Shown: one piece after another, positions 47,781-60,534 of the stretch
Layout: each line of letters begins with the position of its first letter
How positions within the stretch are numbered: the stretch's first letter is position 1
Origin: Strobilurus pachycystidiatus
Lineage: Eukaryota; Basidiomycota; Agaricomycetes; Agaricales; Physalacriaceae
Length of the DNA stretch: 64,000 bases
Assembly: GCA_019915135.1 (NCBI GenBank)
Contig: JAHLMK010000003.1
Coordinates: 1,488,001 to 1,552,000 of the forward strand
Direction of reading: 5' to 3'
Notes under the pieces: generated by a model
The model's input: the letters and a program-made list of their open reading frames with translations, nothing else
Told to the model about the DNA's origin: nothing
Database searches by the model: none
Made by a program: the position numbers and the translations under genes

Positions 47781-50071
47781 ATGGCCGACCATCGTCAGTG
47801 GAACGCCCAGGACGCCGATGCCTCGTATCTCTCGCCAGATCCTCGGACGCCTAACCTCCCAGCGCCAAGCTTCGCCAGATCGCTAACCGACGTCGAGGAG
47901 GCGCGACCGCCCAGCGAGCTGCACGATGCCTCCAGCTTCATTCAGGAGCCACCGGACGCCCACAACGATATGGAAAATGGCCATCGTCTAAGCGGCCGAA
48001 ACTTGGGAGAATGCAGCCAGTCGGGCAGACGGAAATCGATTTACCGGCTCTCGTCCATGGTTATGACACCGCTCTCCATCGCCAAGACACCGCTCAAGCC
48101 CGTCGTACGCCTAGCCGATACTGTCGCGGACACTGTAGTCGATGCTGGACAAGCTGGCGTCCATGTCTTCTCGTCCAAGATTCTACAACGCCACAAGAAC
48201 AAGACGGAGATCGTTCAGAACGTTCAAGGTGACATTGCTCGGCCAAAAAAATGAAACCGCCTAACATGTACAGATCTCACAACGCGCAGAAAGTTCCTTC
48301 TCAAGCTCGCCAAGGCTCTCATGTCCTATGGCGCACCTTCGCACAGAATAAGCTCTATGATGGTAGCAGCCTCTGATATCCTCGGCGCCAAAGCAGGCTA
48401 GTGGCCGCGCTAACCTGCCGATGATGCACTCACATGTGATCTGCAGATTTCGTTCATCTCCCCAACATAATCATTGTCTCCATCCGCGATAGCGGCACCG
48501 CCCCGACTCGGACCTACTTCGTACGCGCCACTGGCCGCATCGCTCTTACCAAACTGCATCACGTTCATGATATCTACCGCGAAGTTCTCCACGATAGGAT
48601 GAGTGCCGCTGAAGGCATGGACGCCCTACGCAAGATTCTTCGTTCTCCTCCGACCTATCCTCTCCTGTTTCGCTGTGTTCTGGCCTTTTTCTCTGCCTCT
48701 CTGATCTGCGTTGTCTCTTTCGGCGGCTCTCTTACTGATATGTGGGTCAGTGGACTATGCGCGTCGGTGCTACAATACCTCGGACTGAATGCTGCTAATA
48801 AAAGCGCCATGTACGCTAACGTTTATGAGTATGGCCTTTCTAATCTCGTTACGTGTATCCGTGCAAAAAACTTTTCTGTAGGATCTCTGTGTCTATCATC
48901 GTCGCTTTTGTTGCTAGAGGTCTGAGCAACGTACCTGGAAACATCTTCTGCTATAGTGCCATCTCATCTGCTGGAACTGTATCCATTCTACCCGGTTTTA
49001 CTGTTCGTAAGTGGAGAACGGTCCCTGTCACCCCTCCTCTTGCTTATCCCCAACTACAGTGACAAGTGCGCTTGAACTGATGTCCCGTAACATTTTCTGC
49101 GGGTCGGTGAGGATTGTCTATGCCATCATCTACACGCTGTTTCTTGTAAGATCCTGTTTCCCCTCCTGCAGCGCGTAATCTCATCTCACGCATAGGGCTT
49201 TGGACTCACGATTGGATCCGATCTATATCTTGTTGTGGACCGTAGAGCTCGCCGTGCATATTACGCAGCTGGAACACCAAGCGAGTACACATACGCTCAT
49301 GGAACGTTCACAATGATCAACGGCTCTGAATCCTTCCTTCCGATCTCTGGTGTTCTCGGCAGTGGTATTCCCTCATACCCGGAGCAGCATATCGTGAAAG
49401 GTACCGTATTCTCCAAGGCTGTATGAAAGCGAAGCAGTATCGCTTACACCCAATAGGCTGCTATCGTGACTCTTCGTGGCACTGGGTGTTCAGGCCTTTT
49501 CCGTGGTGGACTCTACTCTTCCTAGTGCCGCTCTACACGACCTGTACCTCCCTGGGAAATTTGCAACATTATCGCAGCCTGCAGTTACCTGTCATGGTGT
49601 TCTTTGCTTGTTGCTCGTATGCCGCCAATCGCGCTGCTAACATCGTCTTGCCGAACCGGACTGATATCGTCTCTGCTGCTGGTGCTTTCGTTATCGGTCT
49701 TCTGGGCAACGCTTACTCTAGGGTGATTGGCGGGACTGCTTTCACGTCGATGGTGACGGGAGTCGTGTTCTTGGTTCCTGTACGTCCTTCCTTGGCAGCT
49801 GGAGCCTAATTTGAGATTGGATTCCCAACAGTCGGGTATCGCTCAAGGTGGAGGCTTGACTCAGAACTTCCACTCATCGGCCGAACAATACTCGACGGGA
49901 TTTTCGTTGGCCCTTCGAATGATATCTGTGGCGTCTGGTGTGACTATCGGGCTGTTCGTCAGTCAAGTGATTGGTGCGCTTGATAACTTTTCACTGTCAT
50001 CTTGGTCGCTGACTCGATAACCAGTCTATCTTTTCGGAACTAGAAAAAACGCAGCGCACTTCGCCTTCTGA
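47781..50071 (+). CDS. Prm10/ThrE-type membrane transporter
   Basis: Multi-exon plus-strand gene from ATG 47781 to TGA 50069-50071. A disordered N-terminus (~150 residues, with RRKSIYRLSS) leads to the ThrE domain: LLKLAKALMSYGAPSHRI, then IIIVSIRDSG, then membrane segments such as CVLAFFSASLICVVSFGG, SVSIIVAFVARGL, PWWTLLFLVPLY and GTAFTSMVTGVVFLVP, ending LRMISVASGVTIGLFVSQVI. Members are related to bacterial threonine/serine exporters; yeast Prm10 is pheromone-regulated and its substrate is unsettled. Exon borders in 48240-48500 and 49010-49440 are approximate, but the successive frames read the expected order of helices. Confidence 0.82.
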
Positions 50072-50135
50072 CAACGTTGCTGGTTATGTCAAAAAGATTC
50101 CTCAAGTGATTCATACCATACACCGTTCCCTGTAT

Positions 50136-51634
50136 TTACAGAGTCTTCTCTACTAAAACGATACCTTCCTTCTCTAATGCCTCACGAATAGGATCACAGA
50201 TTTCGTCGCTGTAAGGTGCGAGAACACCGGGCGTTCTGAAGACTCCATCAAGGACTAGCTGAGTTGCGATTCCGCAGGTCAGGCCGACCGTCAATGCCAT
50301 AGCCGAGTGACCTTTTGGGTCTCCGTACGCTTCAAGTGTCGAAGTGAGAGTGTTCTCAAAGGTGTTCATGAGTGACAATGGACCATCCCGAGAGGGAGAA
50401 GTCTTACCGAAGTGCCGTCCTCCCACTCAACGACGAATTTGTGTTGCAACATGACGAGGTCACGCTCCCCATCCTTATACTTGATGAGGCCCTCAAGACG
50501 TGCACAGAGAGTGTCAAGAAGATTGCCGCCGCGGAGGGTGATCGTCTCTGCAGAGAGCAGGCCCATCCATCTGAGTTGGGAAACGACACTCTCCGTTTCG
50601 GATTCGCTTGTGAATTTACAGACGGCTTTGATCTTCTCGATCAGTATGCTACGGAACCTCTTGGTGAGTGACCTGAAACGTTGACTGTAGTTTTGCCTCA
50701 CCTTTCTGTCGCGTTCTCAGCACCGATGGCAAGCTGGGTTGCTTCGCTCCATGACATGCCCTCTTTCAGCCAAGGCTTTAGCGCTGTATCCATCCATCCA
50801 AGTTCGATGAGAGTTTTGAAAAGCGCAGGAAATACCGAGTACCGCAACGTTGACCTCATGACTGTCGTCGCCTCGGGAATGTTGTAAAACTCCTTGAAAG
50901 GCAACGAGTCCCTGTTCGCGTAACCGACGAAAGAAAAGCCCGGAACGACATCGCATGGCTTCGCCGAGCCCATAAGGTCCCTTCCGTCGACGTCTACCTG
51001 TTTACCGTCCGCTAGGTAGGAGCCGTTGTTCATCAGCGCGAGGAGCCCGCCACGCGCAGACCAGGAGAACTTATGACCGAGGGGATTGTCGTTGCACTCG
51101 GGGGCGGGGACGGCACCACAGTACGAGTAGAACTCCTTCACTTTCCCACCCTTGGCGTGCACCTCCCCGATTGTCTTCACCGCGTACAGGTGGTCGATGC
51201 CTGGGTCTACGCCGACTTCGTTGAGCACGACGATCCCGGCGGCCTTTACTTCCTCCTCGAGGGCACGCATGGCTGGGGAGACGTAGCTCGTCGTGACGAC
51301 GTTGGTCTTCCCGCGGATAGCCGCTTTGATGACCTCTGCATGGAACGTGTAAGGGACCAGAGAGATGACGAGGTCGTGTGCGGCGACTTGCTCAGATAGC
51401 TGAGTCGTATCGTTGACGTCCAGGAAGAGGGCGACGGTATTCTGAAACCCAGCGGAGAGCACTTCAGCCGTGCTGAGGGTGCGGCACGCCACCGTTAGGC
51501 GGTTGCGAAGATCGCGAGCAAGATACTCCACGCATGGCTTGGCAACAGACCCGCTGCCTAAGATGAGAATCTTGTTCACTGCTATGGTGTAAAAGGAAGT
51601 GCAGAGAAACAATATTGGGCGAAGTACCTGACAT
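50136..51634 (-). CDS. LYS9: Saccharopine dehydrogenase (NADP+, L-glutamate-forming)
   Basis: Minus-strand gene. A short first exon (MSA) from ATG 51634 joins VNKILILGSGSVAKPCVEYL, the Rossmann GxGxxxxP dinucleotide-binding start. Conserved stretches follow: HDLVISLVPYTFHAEVIKAAI, then GIVVLNEVGVDPGIDHLYA, then SYCGAVPAPECNDNPLGHKFSWS, then the C-terminal KGHSAMALTVGLTCGIATQL. The enzyme makes saccharopine from aminoadipate semialdehyde and glutamate in the fungal alpha-aminoadipate route to lysine. In basidiomycetes it is sometimes fused to other domains; here it stands alone. At least four introns are present and inner borders are approximate. Confidence 0.92.
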
Positions 51635-52165
51635 GGGGGAATGTCCTAGAGAGCAATTGTCGCCCACGAACGAGTCACTTTCTTGATTTTAAGTGGTGTT
51701 CACTTAGTAAGTCATACTGTAGATGACTCGGAGGACCGACCCTGGGAGTCAAATATGACTCCTCATTCTTCTCGCGCCAACGGCACGTACGGATCGATCT
51801 TGCTATCAAGGGTACTTGAAGGACTTACACAACATTTTGCTTACGGCGGGCGGCGGGGATGTAATCAGGAGGACACGCAATGCACAAATCACAGCATACA
51901 TTTAGCTTGGTAAATGTGGCTCATGCCCTGGCAATATAGATTCTAGAGTCGAATGTCGGGATTGTAGCTCTTTCGAACCTGGCCACACTTGGGCCGCGTA
52001 TCATTATTATGATTACTCACTTCGATACGCGGACTAGTAGTATATTAATAAATTGTACTAGACACACCTCGTGTCTTCCGTTACACTACATACGATGCCG
52101 CCACCGCCCCGTACATGTACGCGGTTGGAAAAAATTGGATTGGATGTAAGTCCTCCGCGTACTGA
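51635..52165. other. Intergenic between two minus-strand genes
   Basis: Upstream of LYS9 and downstream of the DUF6535 copy 2 gene. It contains TGACTC at about 51726 and again at about 51754, which matches a Gcn4-type (TGACTC) core about 100 bases upstream of a lysine-biosynthesis start, in either orientation. Nothing else was seen. Confidence 0.45.
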
Positions 52166-55027
52166 TTAAGCAGCAACTTGGGACGTGTCCAATATGATCA
52201 ACGCAGCTTCAATACTGACCGCAAAATGTGGCTCCTTGAGCATCGTCTGAAACCTGCTGTCTAGATCGACAGAACTATCGGCCAGTTGTGATATTTTCCC
52301 CTCAAAGAACCCTTCCAGTGGGAATGCATGAGGATTGCCATCTCGAACTTGGTCGACGTGTTGGCACCAGATGAAAAGGTCTCTCAGCTTCTGGTGGCAT
52401 CCGGCCCACGACGAATGATGCAAGCACGCGTCGCGCAACTTCAACCCCACGTTGATCGTGGTAGAGTCGCGGTCCCGCGTGGCCAAAGCCAGTAATATAA
52501 ATAGGAGCCGGCGGGGGTGCAGGAGGATTTCGAGCGACACCGTGTTTGAATGATCAAGAACGTAGTTGGTAAAGACTGCAATGAGTTCCTGAATGTCGCG
52601 CTGGGCGGATGTCACGACCCAAAGCTCCGAGATCGTGGTCATCCAGTTGTCATCAACGAAAATACGATATGCCTCCTGGTGTCTAATCAGGAGACCGACG
52701 CGCATGAGTTTGAAGATCTCGATGATATGCATCGATTCCTCAAGTGTGGTGAACTCCCTAGACACGCAGCTCGCAATTGGAACCCGCAAGATGCGAGGGA
52801 GGAACGGCATAGAACCTCTTAGTTCGTAGAAGGAATGCCGATATGCTTGGACAAACGCAGTGCGCAGACGTCGGAGAAGTGGCAGGTCTGAAAGAAAGAT
52901 TGGTGACGGCTCGTAAATATCCATGACTTGTCCGATTAGGTCACGGTAGCGACGAGCGATCTCTTTACCGCCGCCCGGCAACCCAATGTCCTGGAAGATT
53001 GAAGACAGTAACTCGACGAATGGCTTGCAATCTGACAGATGTGTAATGACGCCAATGGCCCGAATGTGATATAGGGCACAGCTGCTGGCAGATATCAACA
53101 GACGGGAGATAGATTCCAGTGAGCTATCAACCTGAGATGATGCGAGAATTGGTATGCCCAGCAGAACGTTGACCGTCTCAGCCGGACATCCAGTAAACAA
53201 GGCCTGTTCTACGCGGCAGGGTTTATCCAGAGGGAAGGGTCCTATCTCACGACGTCGAGATATTAGGTGGCTTAGAACCTCTGCATATGTTCGATTGAGT
53301 CTCGCATCTTTGAGTTTGAAGGCATCGGAGTCTGAGGCAATTTTGAAAATCCGCTTCCACACCAGAGGATGCAATTCAGCATGGAGGATTCTGTGGAAGA
53401 GAGTCAAGTACCCGGCGGCACTGACTCGCGAAGGGCTGACTGATAAACCATGTGAAAGCCAAGCAGCAGACGCGTAGCGCGGCTCACGTTCGAAATGGCC
53501 AACGTCTGGATATAATGCAGTGGGGTAATATCGAACCGATAGCCCAGGAAGGAATATGCAAGAACGCAAAATACGTTCAAGAACATTTTCACAACCTGGG
53601 GAAGGTGATATCGAAGGGAACGAGATCCTGGTCGGGTGTTTGGGTCGAAAACCTTGCACCAATAGTTCCCGGCTGTAGTCGTTGATCTCCTTGTCGCCAG
53701 CCCAAATTTTCTCCGCATGTTTCTTGGAATCGACCGTAAGCCCTCCGATGGCTTGTATAACAATGCTTCGAACGGATGGATTGGAAGACATATGGAATAA
53801 CGAGTTCAACGCATCCACAGAGACTGTGGGGCAGCTGGAGGCAACCACGCGAGCTTCGACAGCGACACGAGATACAGTCTGAGCCGGAGGTGAGGTGCTG
53901 TTATACCATTGGTTGTCAGACAAAGAAGATGATGGATTGAGTTGACGTAGGGCGTAGGACCAAGCCTGTCCAATAAGCCGCCACGTCGCGATGATGGATT
54001 GATATCCATAATGGAGAAAGTCGGTCAAAGGCGTCTGGTACGGACATTGTGGGAATATCACGGGGAGTGCATTGCTGATCAGGTAGAGAACACAGACGAT
54101 GACAGTGATAACACCAATTGTCCAGGCCAACGATGTGCGTAGAGGGATGTAGAAAAGGACAAGGCCCATGAAGAAGAGGGTTAAGGAGATGTGCATGGTT
54201 ATGGGCAGCACTCCAATGATGGCACGGACGCGCCAGCGCTCTAGGCCCATGTACCGGAATTGGCGTGTATGACTCCGAAGTCGAGGGGTGCCGGAAGGAA
54301 GGGACATGTAGTGATGAAGCCATTGCTTCACCAGAACGGCAGCGAGGGCCACTACCAGACTGGCAGCAAGGCTAACGGACCAAAGTCCATTAACCCAGAC
54401 ATCGTTCGCCGTCGGTTCAAATGTTGCGGAAGGATTGACGGACGGTGCGGTTATGTCCAACAGGTTTACACCCTCCGACATTGCCAACTGGATGTAGACA
54501 AGATCGTAGAGCAGAAGGGCGGTCATCTCCGTGAAGTCCGTTTGGAGATTCTGCGATGCTTCGACGAGGAAGGAGGTGACCACAGCTGAGAAAAGACCAG
54601 CCTTGAACCATTAGGATTGATGGTCACGCCCGACGAGAAAGAAGTCACTGACGAACACTAGCATCACGTCGAGACCATCGCGAGACTCGCTCGTCAGCAT
54701 CCTGTCAAACTCGGCCGCTTCTTCGACGTATACGCGCCATACTCTGGCATTGGGCGCTGTTTCAGCGCAGTACGCGTCCTCTGGAAGTCGTTTCTCGTAG
54801 TCATCATGGAATATCGTCTGACTCGGAGGCGATGTGGGTTGATTAGCATCCTGGTTCAGCCCGAAGAATCGCTTTGGTTGTTGAGCTGTGGTATTCGGTC
54901 CTGGAGTAGTGATTGGGGACGGTGCTGCTATAGCAGAGTCACTGTGAAGTATCTGTTCGTTTGGTGCGGTTCCCTGTTCTTCAGATGTTTGAAGATTGGG
55001 CGCATCAGCCGCGTCAAGGATCGACAT
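52166..55027 (-). CDS. DUF6535 membrane protein, copy 2
   Basis: Two exons (55027-54653, 54601-52166) join across a 51-nt intron to 936 residues. Layout equals copy 1 at 42802: disordered N-terminus, RVWRVYVEEAAEFDRML, MLVF-AGLFSAVVTS, then paired membrane segments. The N-terminal 300-odd residues differ at only a few positions from copy 1. Later stretches, for instance after AGDKE (INDYSRELLVQGFRPKH against FNYRSWELLCQVSRINN), differ strongly but realign at EREPRYASAAWLSH. Both copies are intact, so both may be expressed. No function is known for the family. Confidence 0.88.
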
Positions 55028-55973
55028 GGCTGACAAGCTAGAAGCTGAGGAGTTAAGTCGTTGTGAGAATTGAGAATCCCTGATAGCAGGAACTTCTTCG
55101 TCCGAGCTAGCCCCGAAAGATGAGAACTGGAGTAGACTTATGAAGCTACATTACTCTGACATTACTTGATTCTGGTTCGATTTGATGTGGCAGCGGAGTT
55201 TCAAAGCACTCACGCGGCCCGAGGCAGGCCCGAAGTAAGCTTGTCTCGAGTCTACCCCTTCTTCATCTTTTTCCCCTGCCCCTTCTTCTTCGTCATCGCC
55301 CGTCGGATCAGAGATTGAAGTGCCGAACGGTCCAGACCAGGTACCGGTGACCTAACCATTCGACCATGTGAAAGCTGGATCCCGACGCCCGTTCCAAAAG
55401 GAGTGCTTGACAGTTTGTCGTCATTCGGCAGCTGTGTCGCTGTTGCTCGCTTGTTGCTCGCTTGCTTCCTTCACCGCATGGTCTTTGACAGCTCCAACCA
55501 TTTCGGAGACAGCGATTCCGAAGGCAAGTTCTATGCTAGCTCAGAAAGACCACTTGACTCAAATTTTCCAGGCAACAACGTTCAATCGTCGACACAAGCT
55601 GAGCGCGTATCCGATGAATCTCAGGATCTTCCACCAGATTCATTAAATCTCTGAGCAGGAAGTGTGGTGGGTTCTCTCAGAGCTTGGCACAATCGCAACG
55701 CTGACAATCTTCAAGGCAACATGAGTCTTCTTTGTGGCTTGTAGGCAGAGCATTCACCGAGAAGAACAACTCGACGGCAGTGACTCCGCGGACAGGCGTG
55801 GATGATAGAGTCTGCGATACTTTGAGACGCGTCAGACGCGCTTTCACGGCTGGCTCCACTGCTGGCATTGACTGGATTTTGGAGACACGCGACATGTCTT
55901 CTACAGAGGCGGGTGGCCAGACAAGCATAACTACGCTCTCTTCTTTCCTGTATATGTCTAACTTGGCCGTATC
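55028..55973. other. Intergenic, possible orphan exon
   Basis: Between about 55215 and 55345 the minus strand has an acceptor-like TTAG followed by an open stretch reading VTGTWSGPFGTSISDPTG, then DDEEEGAGEKDEEG and QAYFGPASGR before a GTGAGT donor. It looks like one internal exon, but no partner exon was found. The rest of the interval contains no supported gene. Confidence 0.35.
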
Positions 55974-58900
55974 ATGAACCTCTCGCGTCTCCTCAATGCG
56001 CCTGGGCCCATCTCATTTCCAAACCTCTTTGGCGGCAATGCACCGCCTCCTTCCACTCCTCCTATGTCAAACAGTACGCCACAGGAGCATTCCGGCTCTG
56101 TCGACGTGACTTCCATGGTAGAAGCTCTGGGTACTCATGCTCGTCGAGTTGGATCCTTGTGGCTGCCCGCTAGCTTGGCCGGCGCACTTGAGAACATTCT
56201 ATCTTTTCTTGGAGTGGATCTCTCAGCTCCAGCAACTCCACCCGCGCCCTCAGTGCAGCGAGTATCTCAAGCAACGTCTCCCATTCAATCACCTCGTCCC
56301 AATCCTCACCCTCCTTCCTCTTCGCCTCCATTTGAGCCACAGATCGATCACAACGTCTTTGTGAATCGAAAGACCACGCTATCTACGCTCTATACGTACT
56401 TCGACGCCGGGACCGTCATTGAGTATCCCGAAACTCACTCTAGTCGACCAGTCGGATATCTCCTACGTCGCGATGTAGAGAGCTGGGAGAATCCGCTCGA
56501 TGACGCTCAGTACTCCTGGGGGCATCCTATGGGCCAGTTGAAGAGTAAAGACACGCGTCTCGTTACGCATCCTTTGCTACAAGACGCATCTGGAAATGAG
56601 GTTCCGTGCCTCGAAAGCCACGGTGCATGTAAGTGCTTGACAGCCTGTCATGTCCTTGTCAACTGACTATGGCTAGGCCAAGGCGTCAAACATTGCCCAT
56701 ACGTTGACGCAGACATTCTAAATACCTCCCATACTTCCGCCTCATCTGAGGATGTTCGAAGACGCGTTACTCTCAGCCGTGAGTTCCGGAACATTTGCTC
56801 TTCTCCGGATACCGAGGTCTTCGAGCGCACACAAGCCTATGTTGCTGCACTACGCAAGGTCGGATGCCACGCCAAAGAGTATGAGCCGACCGTTACTCCA
56901 GAGGAGATGCTCGAGGAGGTCGAGATTGTAGACGCCAACAATGCAGCTATTCGACGAGGGTATAAAGATACGATTCAGCGCTGTCGAGGCCGTATCATCT
57001 TTACGCAGAACGCAGAGGGTGTCCCGTATGTCCAGTGAATTTCCTGCCACTTCCACGTCGTTGTTATTGCTTATTCATTTCTTAGCTGTGAACATTATCA
57101 TGCAACAAGTCGGGACCACTTTTGTCAACGATTGGACCGAAGTTACATGAACGTTGACTATATTGAGGCAATTCTTGTCAACGATGTGGAGGAGATTGAG
57201 CGTATGGAGGAGGAATATGAGAATCTAGGGTTTGGACCACTGGCGGCGTGTACTACTGTGGTAAATCCTTCTGCGCGACGACCTAACTGTCGTACGTATA
57301 TCTATTATACTGTGATTTGTCTACTGATTCTCAACCTAGCCCATGACCATCGCGACGCAGAAACTGGTATCCTCTTTCAGCCGCTACTCAAGAAGAAGCC
57401 ATGTAGTGTCCGCTTTCGTCTGTGGGAACCGCTCGAAGAGTATCGGGAATCGTGCCCGTATGTCTTTGTTCAGTTCAAAGGCGAGCACGATCATCCGGTA
57501 CCCCTTCCCTCCACAACACCGCAGCGAATAAGGGCCGAACTGTTTGGTCTGTTTGCGCAGATGCAAGAATCACTCACTGACTTGACACCGCGGCGGTTTC
57601 TTCGACACAACCTCACCTTGGCGTATGTTGCTCAGAAGTTTCCCGATAATCCGTTAGCTACTTTGGCGGACGTTCACATCTCCCTTGCTAATCGAGACCA
57701 CCTCGGCATGTATATTGAACAAGCTCGTGACGACTTTTATCCAGAGGGAACTGGATGGGACGGTACACTGCTTCTCAACTCCTCTCCAGCGATTCTCATG
57801 CATTCACTTCAGGTGTACAACATCTGAAGCAGCTTCAAGACGAATCGCTTCCAGTAGAGGCTCATTACATCCGGCGTATAATCCGAATGAACGCCGATAC
57901 TCTCGAAATTCACCCCGAAGACGAAAATACAGAGTCCACCGACAACAGCGATGACCTGAAGATAATCATCTGTATGACGCCTGAGGGAAGTCGTCGTCTA
58001 TACAATACCAAATATGTACAGAGCGATATCGCGTATAAGCGCGTTCAAGGCTATCGTGAATTTACTCTTGGGTCGTACAATCGGGAGAATCTTGCGAGTA
58101 AGTCATTTTATTCCATCAAACTCAGTGAGATTTTTCTGACTATACATTTCAGGCGAAATTGCATGCCGCGTCTTCATGAACCGAGAGACTGCTGCTGCTC
58201 ACAAGATCGTCTTTGACGAGATAGATAAGCTTGTGAAAGAGGATGTCGGAGATCACCTGCGATGGCGGCATCTTGACGGTCGGTTTCCAGAGGATACAGA
58301 GGGGCCCATGATTCTCCAATGGACGTCTGACCAAGGTGGTGGTCAGGCAAAAGGTACGTGTTTCTCCTAAGTAACGACATTCCCTGATTTATATCTCAGG
58401 TCTCGGGCTACATCTGCAAGAAGCAGCTCTTCGTCATGAAGGAGTACAAGACCTTCACCAGCCACATCGACTTGTGACTGACCTTGGTCCCTACGAACAT
58501 CTGCAACGCCTTTTTCGTCTCTGCGGTGTTCATTATCGGCGCAACATTCAGAAGTGTGCTGTATCCCAGAGCTGTCGGGAGCTCATGTACAGTCTAGCCT
58601 GCGAGAGGCATACTAACTGGGAAGGTACACTTGCCAAGATACGAGAGATTGGGGGGAAGGCCGGTCAAGGTATGGGCCACGTAGATGAGATACACGGGCT
58701 GACTCCGGTTGTAGATTGGCTATCCAATAAAGAAGCAAGTCGGTTCGCCCTTGCTGCTATCTGCTGGGAAAGGAGCCTCATTCCGCTGAGCATCTGGAGA
58801 GCCGGCGACAGAAATGACAACTTGATCGAATCAACTCATGCCGATGTTAATCGTGAAGGTCGTGGCTGCTCTCTTGTCTCAGGCGTTGAGAAAGGCCGTC

Positions 58901-59418
58901 GCTGGGACTCGATGCAAGACAAGTCACGTCGTGTATGCTTCCATCTCAGCTCCTTGAACAATTCTGATGATTCACCAGGCCATCGAACAAGCCGGAATTC
59001 GTCCGTCATATGCACCTGCTCATCTCTCAGCAAATATGACTCGAGTGGTGAAGAAGACTTGTGAGTACCTTGTTTTCATTCTGCGTCTCATCTGAACCAT
59101 TGCATAGATCTGGTTCAGCGTAATCGCATCCGGACTGAAGACCGTAAAATCGAATCATACAATGCCAAATTTGACGAATACAGCCGCAAATACAACAAGA
59201 CGCAGTCGACTGTGGTGGTCAAGCGTCAGGCGTTGCAGGCTCTCTTATTACGTGGGCAAGGGAGTACCAATGTACAGAGAAACAAGGCTCGGGACGCCAT
59301 TGAGAAGGCCAACGACGCACTGCAAAAGGTGTATGAAGGTTGGCGGAAATTTGTTGGGAATAACCGCGATACGTTGCCTAGAGGCAGTGGGCGCATTCTT
59401 CCTAGATCTTTCACATAG
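55974..59418 (+). CDS. Large zinc-finger protein, MULE-transposase-like order
   Basis: Ten exons (55974-56628, 56677-57025, 57086-57291, 57340-57762, 57813-58097, 58153-58353, 58400-58669, 58715-58932, 58979-59060, 59108-59418) join exactly to 999 residues. The N-terminus is Pro/Ser-rich. Cys/His clusters follow (GACQGVKHC; NCPHDHRD; KGEHDHPVPLPSTTP), like the FLYWCH/WRKY-type fingers that precede Mutator-like transposases. Then come VQSDIAYKRVQGYREF, ILQWTSDQGGGQAKGLGLHL, LFRLCGVHYRRNIQKCA and DNLIESTHADVNREG, which fit the order D...D...C/H...E of a MULE core. The C-terminus is a long charged coiled coil. I recognise the family only as a recurrent unnamed Agaricomycete protein. Transposase ancestry is inference; a domesticated DNA-binding protein is the alternative. 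Confidence 0.6.
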
Positions 59419-59531
59419 TCTTGTCGTATGTCTCTCAAGAATGTATGAGGGTTATGCAGTCTGAAATACTATTTGACGCGACGCGTTTGTGATGGCACTA
59501 GCCGATCACTCCTTGATCTCTTACCACCACG

Positions 59532-60456
59532 ATGTCCGCTCAAGCCTCGCAAGCAGATGTTGCCCACGCCAAACGGATGAGAGTGAAGCAGTGGAACACG
59601 GACATGGGTCTATTTCTGCAGGAAAAGGTTGATTTCACCTCTTGGCATCCTGTGGGGCAAAGAGTTTGACTTCGACAGATCTCTGCCAAAATCTACGCGT
59701 TCCTTCTGGTGCACGTCACATCTTTCCAAGCCGCCGTCGACCATGCACACCAGTACCGCAGTATTGACTTTGTGAAGAGTTTTCTTGCGGAACTCTGCGC
59801 TTATATTGAGGAAAGGACGCGCGTGCCATATAGCGGGATCTTGGACCCAATTACTGCATTGGCACGGAGACGCAAGGTCCGTCTCTTACCTCATCTCCAC
59901 AGCCCTCACCTCATTGACTCTTCCTAGCTCATCGCAATGCTCCTGGACTCTTACGCGATTGCTGGAGTTGGCAGCGACGCGAGGAGGCGACGAGGCTTTG
60001 GAATCGAGCCGGAAGACGCCTGGATGATTGCTACCGTCGAGGCTTGGAATTTCGGTGCGTGATATTCTGCTGTTTTTTGCGCTTTCAATCAAATTTGTAT
60101 TCTGCAGACCAGACTGTCAACGCGTTTAGTACGTGATTTCGTCCCATTCCCGCCTCATCTCATTTCGCGCAGTCCAAAGAGAGAAAAACCGAGCACAAGT
60201 ACAGAAATTCAGGACAAGGGAAGCTCTTTGGAAGTTTGCCTCAATTGAAACATACATCCCCTTCCGCATCTCCAGCACCTTTCCTCCAGAGCACAGGACT
60301 AGCGCTAACTCCCTGCCGAGCCCGATGCAGCATTTGACCAATACCTTGGCTGGGAGGACGTCGGGCCCGAAGCGCAACAACGCACCTCTTGGATGGGCAG
60401 AGAAGATGGAGCGCAAGGAGGCACGACGACTGGAACGGCAGCACAAGCGCGGATGA
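59532..60456 (+). CDS. Unknown helical protein of accessory module
   Basis: Spliced gene starting MSAQASQADVAHAKRMRVKQ at ATG 59532. Successive frames give QEK-ISAKIYAFLLVHVTSF, then HQYRSIDFVKSFLAELCAY, then RRRK-LIAMLLDSYAIAG, then FGIEPEDAWMIATVEAWNFD, and a basic C-terminus (KMERKEARRLERQHKRG). It is predicted largely helical, with no known domain and no signal peptide. It follows the 999-residue gene by 113 bases on the same strand and precedes the next gene closely, so the three may be co-regulated. It could also be the N-terminal half of the next gene if the stop is spliced out. Introns are about 45-55 nt; borders near 59880-60140 are approximate. Confidence 0.5.
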
Positions 60457-60534
60457 GCGCCTCACGATTGGAATTCTCACTGGACGGACAGGACTCCCTC
60501 GAATTGGTCTTTCTGTATCCGCTTTCTCGTTTTT

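Noticed and set aside
42802..55027. Interpretation of the inverted DUF6535 pair as terminal repeats of one giant transposon
   Set aside because: Homology fades just outside the coding regions, and the enclosed genes are ordinary chromosomal genes (for example LYS9).
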